From Dermatemys mawii (taxonomy: Eukaryota; Chordata; Testudines; Dermatemydidae), in NCBI GenBank assembly GCA_007922305.1, contig ML677385.1, positions 1,771,075 through 1,835,074 of the forward strand: 64,000 nucleotides of DNA, given 5' to 3'. The notes below the pieces were generated by a model. The model searched no databases. It was not told where the DNA came from and saw only the letters and a list, made by a program, of their open reading frames with translations. Shown here piece after piece: positions 56,401 through 64,000 of this stretch (its first letter is position 1; each line of letters begins with the position of its first letter). The translations under genes and the position numbers were made by a program.

Positions 56401-59400
56401 AGGTTCTGTTAGAAAACTGCCTGTTATAACTATTCAGCTTCACTGTCTTCAAAGTATGTCCTCAGTGCTAAATGTGCACCTCCAGTTGTCTTCAATGAGT
56501 GTGTATGGCTTTAACTAATTGGAACTTAGAGCAGAAAGTTGTTAATAACGCAAAAGAAGGAATAAAACGCATCTCACTCCCAGGAGTAAAGATCTGGTTG
56601 TGTCATTAAGGTAACTGGAAAGAACTGAATTCGGGGCAAGGCAAGGGAGAGCAAATTTGCTGAGCAAGAAGCGGCCTTTTTTGTATGCTTGCTTTTCAGA
56701 TCTGAATCACACATATATTGTTTTCTATCTGTACCTGTTTTTTGTTTGTTTGTTTCCCCCTTGTCCTCTTCACTGCTAAACAGAGATCTGTCTATGTAGG
56801 GGCTGGAATGGAAGCATTATCCACCCTATCTTTCTCAAAAATAATAAAAATGACTCATCATGACAGAGACCAAATGTCTTATGGATGCTGAACCTAGTCC
56901 ATAAAGTATTAAGATGTCTGTGAACTAAAGTGCTACCGCAGGCCTGATGTGCAGGAGCTATGTGAATAATAAGAGAGTTTCTAGACTTACCATTCTACTG
57001 TTGATAAGTGCTTTGCATTGTCTTGCCTAGTCAATACATTTATAAATATCTGATACTACAGAAAAAGCTTTACACAGGGTTTGCTGCCCTTGGATGTTCT
57101 TAGTAGGACTCTCCTCTGGCATAAGTTGCCTAAAAATAGGGTTGAAATGGGCTTATCCTTTCTTTTAAGAGCTTTTTAGTTCTCAAGCATTTTTCAGGTA
57201 AAGCTACACCTCTTTCTTTTGGAGAAAGGTGTTGAAAAGGGGTGTATCATCCCATATCTGTGAGCTTGTCTTCACTTGGCGCAGCAGAAATAGGTCTTTT
57301 GGCGATTGATTTATCGCGTCTTGTCAGGGCGCGATAAATCGATCACCAGCGGCGTCGCAGTTGACTCTGGAACTCCAGCTTGCCGCGAGGAGTAAGCTGG
57401 AGTCAACGGGGGAGCGCGCCGCCGACCGCAGCCGCCGTGAGGACGGGAGGTAAGTCGGCTGTAGAGATGCCGACTTCAGCTACGTTATTAACGTAGCTGA
57501 AGTTACGTAGCTACAGTCGATCCCCCGCCCTAGTGAGAACCAGCCCTGTTTGATGTTGTTTCTTCTTTTGGCCCTAAAATAAAAGGATTTGAATTCTATG
57601 GCCTAAATACTCTGGGTACCACAGAGAGGATATTCTTGAATGCAGGCGTTTCACTACTTCTCTGTCTATTTCTTATTAGCCAGAAACAAACTTTCTCCAC
57701 TGTACATGTTCAATATCCTCTAATTACTCTTGTTAAGAGTTGGTGGCTTCACTTACAGATAAGAATCCCTTGCCCTTCTTGACTTCAGTGGGTAATACTA
57801 AATTAGAATTAAGCATTATGGATAAAATAAAACAAAAAGAAAAGGCAGCCCCTTTAGGTATTTATTAATAGGACTGGATACCAGATAGCTCTAAGGTCCT
57901 TGCAAGGTACTCTAGAGGTTTTTGAGGCTAAAATTAATTTATCTATTCTGTATAGGGCCCAACCCTTTGGAGGAGTTTCTACATGGGGTGAAAGTAACAT
58001 AAAGGACTTAAAGGACACAGGGCTGGGATCCTGAGCAGGAGGGCGGGGCCTCAATCAGAGGCGGTAGGGACTTTAAATCCCCAGGCCCTTTAAATCAAGA
58101 TTTAAAGGGCCCAAGGCTCTGGCTGTGGTACCAGTGTCTGGGAGCCCTAGGCCCTTTAAATCAGTGACGGAACCCCATGGTAGCGGTAGCTGTGGCGGCG
58201 GTCAGGAGCCTCAGGGCTCTGGCGGTAATGTAAAGAGCTAGGGGATTTAAAGTCCCCACCTTTTCCTCTGGCACTGATTTAAAGGGCCTGGGGCTCTGGC
58301 CACTGCTGGGATCTCTGGGCCCTTTAAGTCACCGCCGGAGCCACAGGGCTCCAGCAGCAGGGCTCTGGCAGCAATTTAAAGGGCCCAGGGCTCCGGCCGC
58401 TGCTGCCCGGAGCCCAGAGCCGTTTCAAATTGCTGGCCTGTGGAAGCTGCCACCACCGGTATGGTCAGCTGTATATCGGCTCTTGCTGGTACCGCTGTAG
58501 CAGACCGTACTGGCTTACTTTCCCCTCTGACTTTCTATCTCCAGCCTGGAATCAGTATAAAATAGTTTCCTCAGGCAAGTTCTCAGTGTCTTGAGTTACA
58601 TCCATGGCTCAAATCTTGCTATATGCGGCATGTGAGCAGAGCAGAATTTCCCTGTACGCTGTGTTGCAGGGTCAGAGCCATGGCCCTACAATTCCTATTC
58701 AGTTAAGTTTAGTGTCTGTTAGAGTCAAAATCTGGGAACATCTTTTCAAAGTTTAAGGGAAAAAAACCCAAAATAATACAGGATCTTGGCCTCCCCCATA
58801 GAATTTATTCAAGGAAGAAGCTAAAGCAGAGGCTTAGGTTCTGCATTTGGGGCATCTTACTTGAAGATCATAATGGGAGGGATGCAGTGAGTGAGTGCAG
58901 GGGATGGGAGGAGAACCGAAAAAAGAGTTATAATGGAGAGTGAGTGAGAATGGAGAGAAGTTTCAGGAGTTTGGAGAGACTGGAGAGAAGATAGACCTAG
59001 GGGTCTTTTGCAGAAGGCACTAACAGTTAAAGACGGGCTCTTGTCCCCTTAAAGATTTTTTCCCTTGACCTTGGATCAGACTTGATGTGGAGTAACTCTA
59101 GCCCTGGATAGGCACTTAGGAATGTCTTTGTTAATTTATATTTGTTTTCTAATGTTAGTCAACAAGGCTGCAGATGTGGGAGCCACTTTTAGTTACTTGC
59201 TAACTTCTATCCAAGAGAGAAAGCAAATGACTGGTGTAGAGCATCTGAGAAAAATAGAGATATAAGAGACTTGAAAGTAAGGTTGAATGTTGCCTACACT
59301 AGTATTTTTCATTGTCCTTTCTCTTTGAAGTGTTCTAATAGAAGTCTGCACCTATTTGGTTGTCCTTCTTATTGTGTAAGTAGCACTGCTTCCCAACTAG

Positions 59401-60530
59401 ACACAGTTTGCATAGTTAAGCACTAGGGAAATCAGACACGTTTCAGAAAGGTACATTACATTGCCTTGCGAGAGGAGCGAAGCACCAAGGGACACCAGGA
59501 ATTTCCGAACTGAAGCAGCATCCTGCGTTCTCACATTGCTGGGCAGTGATTCCTGGAGGCCCACAGTTCACTCTGGCTTTTGGATTCACCTTACATCGGC
59601 ATGGAGCTGTTTAGAACAAAAATCAATGTTACCATCTCTCTCTCTCTTTATCCCTACCCCAAAGCCCATTCAGGTAATGGATTGAAGCCCATTGACTTCA
59701 GTAAGCTTTGGATCAGGCCCAGGAGAAGAATGTGACATCATGTACTATTCCAATTCCAGCAAATGTTGACACTTTTGTTGATCTCTTACAAAGAAAGAGA
59801 GAGAGAGGAGGGTTCAGTCAAATTAGTATAGTTGTGATGATGCAAAACCATCGTAGTCAGGTTGTTGTAAAATAAGGGATCAGATGCAAATTGCAACCAC
59901 TGGAATTTTAACATTATAATCTTACAGTAGAGGCATCAGTAATAGATTGGTTCAATAAAAGCTGTCTAAATGCATCAAATCTAGTTCATTGCTGCCCATT
60001 TCTTGGGTTATCTATTTGGATTTCTTTGTCTGATTATGGAGTATTATATACAATTTTCTGCTTGTATTGGCACAACAGTGTGGTATAAGTTAAAATAATC
60101 AACAGTGTGCTTTTGGGAGAGAATTGGCTACAGGAGCACATCATGAGGCGAGATCTTTCTAGTTTTCTAATAGGTAGTACCAGGTTCAATGTCTATTACT
60201 ACTCCTTTTAGTAGCTTGCTGCTTATTTTGCTAAGAATATGAGAGTTAATCTTGCTCCCAGTGAAGTCAGTGGGATTTTTGCTACTGAATTCAGTAGTAG
60301 CCAGATCAGGATCATGGAACAGTACCTTGAGATGAAATGTTAATGCTTTATTATACACAAATAGGAGAGCTGCTCTTACTGCCACTGAAATCAGCAACAT
60401 CAGGCCCATGTAAGTACTTCCGAATACCACAGCAATAAATATACTTACCTGGGGCTTTTGCTCCTTCAGTCAGTGCACTGAGCCCTAAAATGAGGATGAC
60501 GGAGAGTAACTGGATCCCTTTGTGTTCCAT
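53426..60530 (-). CDS. TFF2: TFF2, two-domain trefoil factor (4 exons, complete CDS)
   Basis: Exons 60530-60449, 59606-59460, 54409-54260 and 53433-53426 give 128 residues (human 129). Signal peptide about 1-23 (MEHKGIQLLSVILILGLSAL). Domain 1 cysteines are at 32, 42, 52, 57, 58 and 69; domain 2 cysteines at 81, 91, 101, 106, 107 and 118. Two further cysteines, residue 30 (APCRC) and the very last residue 128, match the head-to-tail disulfide of mammalian TFF2. All introns are phase 1, keeping each trefoil exon symmetrical. Known role: secreted gastric spasmolytic peptide that stabilises the mucus gel. Neighbours fit ABCG1-TFF3-TFF2 synteny. Odd points: the exon 2 donor is weak (T/gtaatg) and exon 4 contributes only Cys and stop. 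Intron 2 is 5.0 kb and carries a Harbinger-like and a hAT-like element. Confidence 0.94.
53945..54020 (+). mobile_element. CR1 LINE 3' tail
   Basis: GGACTGGATGAGCTCTTGAT followed by CACATTTCTATGATTATTC, the usual CR1 tail. Lies in TFF2 intron 3. Confidence 0.65.
54260..54409 (-). CDS. TFF2: TFF2 exon 3, trefoil domain 2
   Basis: 150 nt; acceptor aaaacacag, donor GTAG/gtaagt. Encodes KKVCPAKVKLRKNCGYPGIP, CMARGCCFESKPPAVPWC and FYPLLEEV. Full six-cysteine trefoil; too short and spliced for an ORF scan. Confidence 0.93.
54455..54605 (+). repeat. old LINE-like repeat, class uncertain
   Basis: TATTACCATAGCACCTGGGA, GGTGCTGTACAAACAAAGAA and CAGTCCCCGCCCCAAACAGC. Its antisense relative is at about 30714-30800 (GGGCAGGGATTGTGCCCTTT). 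In TFF2 intron 2. Confidence 0.5.
55493..55735 (+). mobile_element. CR1 LINE 3' UTR, 5'-truncated
   Basis: TCCATCAATGGCTGTTAGCC through GGATACTGGGCTAGATGGAC to TTCTTATGTTCTTATATTC, aligned with the end of the 3785-5090 copy. Confidence 0.85.
57262..57546 (-). mobile_element. Harbinger-like non-autonomous element, copy 5, CpG-rich
   Basis: 285 bp between TGT repeats (57259-57261, 57547-57549). Palindromes GATTTATCGCGTC...GCGCGATAAATC and ACTTCAGCTACGTTA/TAACGTAGCTGAAGT. Many intact CpGs suggest a younger copy. In TFF2 intron 2. Confidence 0.75.
57982..58529. mobile_element. hAT-like element F, 548 bp
   Basis: Ends CATGGGGTGAAAGTAAC / TTACTTTCCCCTCTG; duplication AGTTTCTA (57974-57981) / ACTTTCTA (58530-58537). 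Interior repeats CCCTTTAAATC and GGGCTCTGGC, the same interior as element E in part. In TFF2 intron 2. Confidence 0.8.
59460..59606 (-). CDS. TFF2: TFF2 exon 2, trefoil domain 1
   Basis: 147 nt from acceptor tctaaacag. Encodes APCRCKVNPKARVNCGPPG, CENAGCCFSSEIPGVPWC and FAPLARQ. The donor T/gtaatg keeps phase 1 into exon 3. If the intron is kept, four codons and a stop follow (C-N-V-P-F, TGA 59445-59443). Confidence 0.92.
60449..60530 (-). CDS. TFF2: TFF2 exon 1, signal peptide
   Basis: ATG at 60530-60528; 82 coding nt, donor CCAG/gtaagt. Encodes MEHKGIQLLSVILILGLSAL and TEGAKAP. Same length and same first five residues as the TFF3-like exon 1. Confidence 0.94.
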
Positions 60531-60603
60531 TGCAGTTTCGAGTCCTTGAAAAGAAGAGAGAATTTGGATCTAGGAAAGTACCTCTCACATTCAGAAGGGT
60601 TCA

Positions 60604-60644
60604 TTTTATACCCTCTTCTATGTTTGTGCAGTAGGTTCAGATAA
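60604..60644 (-). promoter_or_regulatory. TFF2: TFF2 promoter: TATA, forkhead-like and GATA-like sites
   Basis: Minus strand: TTATCT (60644-60639), CACAAACATA (60628-60619) and GGGTATAAAAT with TATAAAA 60610-60604. The distance from the GATA-like to the forkhead-like site equals that in the TFF3-like promoter. Expected transcription start about 60575. Confidence 0.7.
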
Positions 60645-63300
60645 CACTTTCCCAGATCATGCTCCACCTAGAGTATCTTTTTCTTTTCATTAGAAAATCT
60701 AACCCAGTATATTATCCATGTGGTGGTGATATCCATTTGATAAAATGCAAATGCCTGTGATAAACTGCATGTATCATACACCTTTGATCACCTCACCTGA
60801 GTTCATTTCTTTGGAGATATTCCAAACCTCTGAGCAGCTTCAAACTGTTGCTATATATTTCTAATAAAACAACTCGCCAGAGCAATATTTTCCCTCCAAA
60901 TATATAATTTCTGCTTCAAGACTTCCAGTGGGCCAATGCCCAGAACAGGCGATATTCACTCCTGAAACAATGAAAGGTAGCTCACAATCCATTGGGCCTC
61001 AAGAAAAGGAAACCATTTCACATTAGGAAGTAAAGAACTGTTGTGTTAATTTCAGTGCAATTTCAGCCTAGGGGAGTAAAAGGTATTAACCTGACCTTTC
61101 AATGTTCAACACCGAATAGTCCAATATGGTTTGGGGTCATGATGAGTAGAGAGATCTTGGCCAGCTTAAACCCAGGGAGCAAATACTTTCTAAAAAAAGG
61201 CCAAAGTCTGGAAATGTATTGATTAGGACACACAAGAGAAAAAGCATCTTGCAATAGAGTGGTTATGCAAAATGAACTTAATCCGAACTTATCAAAGTCC
61301 TTTTTAGAGAAAGGATGTTGGTTAGAGTCTTGTACTTTGTCAAACAGTCCATCCTAGTGGAGAAGAAAGGATTAGTTCTGTTGTATATTGAGTTGACCTC
61401 TGAGAATGGTGGTTACTTTTTTTGCTTTTGACAAACCAGAAAGAAAAAGGAAGGAAGAGAAATGATAGTAAAGGCAGGAGAAATAAGCCTTTTATTGACA
61501 TTCTCACAATACAAAGGGGCTGGTCAGCCACAAGTGGATGCTTTGGGCTGTCAGATTGGCCATGACAGCTGTTTCTCTGGACTCTGGCTCACTTCCCTGG
61601 TCTGGGATGTCATATGGCTGGACTGGTCAGGTCCCTCTCTTTTATACATCCTTCTCAGGCTGCACTGACTTCAATGAGCCATTAAATCTTGTTGTGCTGG
61701 TGCCATGTGGTGTGGTTGGTCTCCTGCTCAAGTGTAAAGCTAGCAAACAGAGCCCCAGAGGAAGATCGTGGTAGATGCAAAGGAAAAGAAAGACAGGGTA
61801 GAATCTCACATATATCAGTCTGGGATCCTCACTGGTTCAGCAGTGATGGCTGGGCATCCTCACCGGTGTGCAGGTCTAGACATACTGACGATCAAGGTTC
61901 ACCAGTGAAGGACAGTCTCTGGAATGAAGCAGAAGCCTGTTGGCCTTTCCTTGAGGCATTCCCCCAGGAGTCTATTCCCTATTTGATTGCCAGAGAGACC
62001 CTTTTATAAGAACCCTAAAAGGGTGGCGATGGGTAGAATAGCTCATACCCTCATCACTTGACCACCAGTTAGACCTAATTTCCAGCACACTAATTTTGGT
62101 CCATTAATTTCCATTCTCTTATTTGCCAGATATGATCTCAACATAGCCCTGGGGTTGTATCAGTAGAGATTTTTGTCTGAACTAGCCCAGTCTCTGTCTC
62201 CCTTTTGTATCTTTTTCTGTCCACACTTGTTATAGGTGATGGTAACATTTTCTGAACTTTCACCCACTTTCTAACAGTTGTTCTCACAACTGCAGTAGGC
62301 CTGATAGTCACCATTATTACACCACCCTTTCCAATGGGAAAATCAGTTTGTTTTTAACTCTGATAGACTGCATGATATTAGCCCCATACCTCTCAACTTG
62401 CCAAGGCACAAATATGGCTATGTGACAAAGACCAGAAAGGGGCATAAAATTATTCATGCAGCTACATTAGAGTGCTATGGGATTCACCTGTTTAGTGTAA
62501 TGACCCTATAACTTCTGCCATAAATAATTTTAAACAAAAGGATGGAGTATTGAAGACCATGTACAAATTTTAACTTATTACTTTAAAAGTAAGAGCTCTC
62601 CTGGTTCTGCTTGCAGGTTTGGGGCACTGTAGGGAAGCATACAATCTGGGCCTAGCACAGTTAGTCAGCAGACAGACAGCCTAGAGGTGAGGTGAGTTAT
62701 TCCTCTCTGTTTTATGGAGCAGTCTGCTTTGTCTCTCTTTTTTTCTGGGTCCTTCTAGCATTCTGATTTCTAAGAAATAATGTAGTGTTATGTTGCAATC
62801 TTCCAGCAAGAGTATTTTGTTTTTATTTGACTTCTCTATTTGTATCCTCTGAAACATAATAAAAGAGCAAGCGGGACACTGAATCTGTGAGAAATGTAGG
62901 GAACTATGGGATTAAATTGAAAGATGTTCCTTAGCAAGAGGTTTGTTTGAAAGGTCTGAGCAGAGATTAAAATCCTAACACCACTGTTTAATATCCTAAG
63001 ATAGCTTTTACATATTTAGAACTTTCAGACTGTATCATCTGCCTTTGTGGCCTGTTTTGTCAGACATGATTCCAAGGCATGTAAGGTGGAAGGATACAAA
63101 AATAATAATAATAAAAAGAAAATAAATATTTCTGTGGTATATTGTATGCTGTGAACATAACTGCTAACTATTTTTAATGTAAAATGTAGCAAGTGCAGAA
63201 AACAGAATGATGTACTTTGCTATAAAGATTTTATTGGCATCTATTTGGGATGACCTGCATACCTCACTTGTGTGTGGGTTCATCACTCAGGAGTTATGTA
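60645..63300. other. upstream flank of TFF2
   Basis: No trefoil exon or other gene recognised on either strand, so TFF1, expected next in human order, is not in view. The AATAATAATAATAAAA run near 63100-63125 is a simple repeat. Confidence 0.6.
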
Positions 63301-63306
63301 GATCTT

Positions 63307-64000
63307 AGAACATAGACTATTAAGCTTGGAGAAGACCTCAGGAGGTCATCTAGTCCAATCCCCTACTCAAAGCAGGACCAACACCAACTAAATCATCCCA
63401 GCCAAGGCTTAGTCCAGCTTGACCTTAAAAACCACAAAGGATGGAGATTCCACCATCTCCCTTGGTAACCCATTCCAGTGCTTCAACACCCTCCTAGTGA
63501 AAAAGTGTTTCCTAATATCCAGCCTAGACCTCCCCCACTGCAACTTGAGACCATTGCTCCTTGTTCTGTCATCTTCCACCACTGAGAACAGGCTAGCTCA
63601 GGGTTTCTCAAACCAGGGGTCGCGACCCCCTGGGGGTCGCTGAGCGCTCCCAGGGGGGTCGCAAGCTCCCAGCGCCACTTAAAGGCCGCCATATGAATTA
63701 CTTCCACATTTAGCAGCTTTTTGGCGGACATGCCGAGCTATTTCGGGAGCGCTCGTCGTTTTTTGTCTGCCAAAAAGCCACCGAATGTGGGAGTAATTCA
63801 TTCGGCGGCTTTTTGGCAGACATACAAGGGTCTGCCCTGGCAGCTGAGAAGTGAAAAAGGGGTCACGGTTCACAGATGTTTGAGAACCACTGGCCTAGCT
63901 CCATCCTCTTTGGAACCCCGCTTCAGGTAGTTGAAGGCTGCTATCAAATCCATCCTCACTCATCTCTTCTGAGGGCTAAAGAAGCCCAGTTCCCTCAGCC
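63307..64000 (-). mobile_element. CR1 LINE, antisense, split by a hAT-like element
   Basis: AGACCTCAGGAGGTCATCTA, AAAGCAGGACCAACACCAAC and CCATTGCTCCTTGTTCTGTC, then after the insertion CCGCTTCAGGTAGTTGAAGG. Continues past the window end. Confidence 0.85.
63599..63892. mobile_element. hAT-like element G, 294 bp, nested in CR1
   Basis: Ends CAGGGTTTCTCAAAC / GTTTGAGAACCACTG; duplication GGCTAGCT (63591-63598) / GCCTAGCT (63893-63900). Internal inverted pair GTCTGCCAAAAAGCC / GGCTTTTTGGCAGAC. Confidence 0.85.

Overview
The window is vertebrate nuclear DNA with long introns, GT-AG splice junctions and many old transposons. The repeat mix (CR1 LINEs with a 'GGACCTTTGGTCTGA' 3' end, MIR-like SINEs, hAT and PIF/Harbinger-like non-autonomous DNA elements, a solo LTR) looks like a turtle or a close non-avian reptile. 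That species call rests on pattern recognition, not on a database search.

Gene layout. (1) Positions 1-24719, plus strand: the 3' two thirds of ABCG1, a half-size ABC sterol exporter. The window opens inside an intron. Thirteen coding exons, with matching phases at every junction, run from just before the Walker A motif to the stop codon and encode about 570 residues. Exons for the N-terminus lie upstream of the window. (2) A probable long ABCG1 3' UTR follows, with its last good poly(A) signal near 30165. (3) Minus strand, 36238-40100: a trefoil-factor gene, best matched to TFF3. Signal-peptide exon, trefoil exon and promoter are clear, but the tiny last exon is not located. (4) Minus strand, 53426-60530: a complete four-exon TFF2 gene with two trefoil domains and a 128-residue product. 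ABCG1(+) / TFF3(-) / TFF2(-) is the order known from human chromosome 21q22.3, which supports the names. No TFF1 exon is visible in the last 3.4 kb.

The two trefoil genes share the TATA box, an upstream forkhead-like site and a GATA-like site, the first residues of the signal peptide, exon lengths (82 and 147 nt) and even intron edges. They therefore look like close duplicates, or genes homogenised by conversion. TFF2 exon 2 reads through its rather weak 5' splice site into a short tail that adds a cysteine and stops. Intron retention would thus give a one-domain trefoil peptide.

Between genes and in introns I could delimit many mobile elements with target-site duplications: seven hAT-like elements, six TTA- or 3-bp-flanked Harbinger-like elements, a 787-bp solo LTR with a perfect 5-bp duplication, and several nested insertions. 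I saw no prokaryote-type system, CRISPR array, functional tRNA or rRNA gene.
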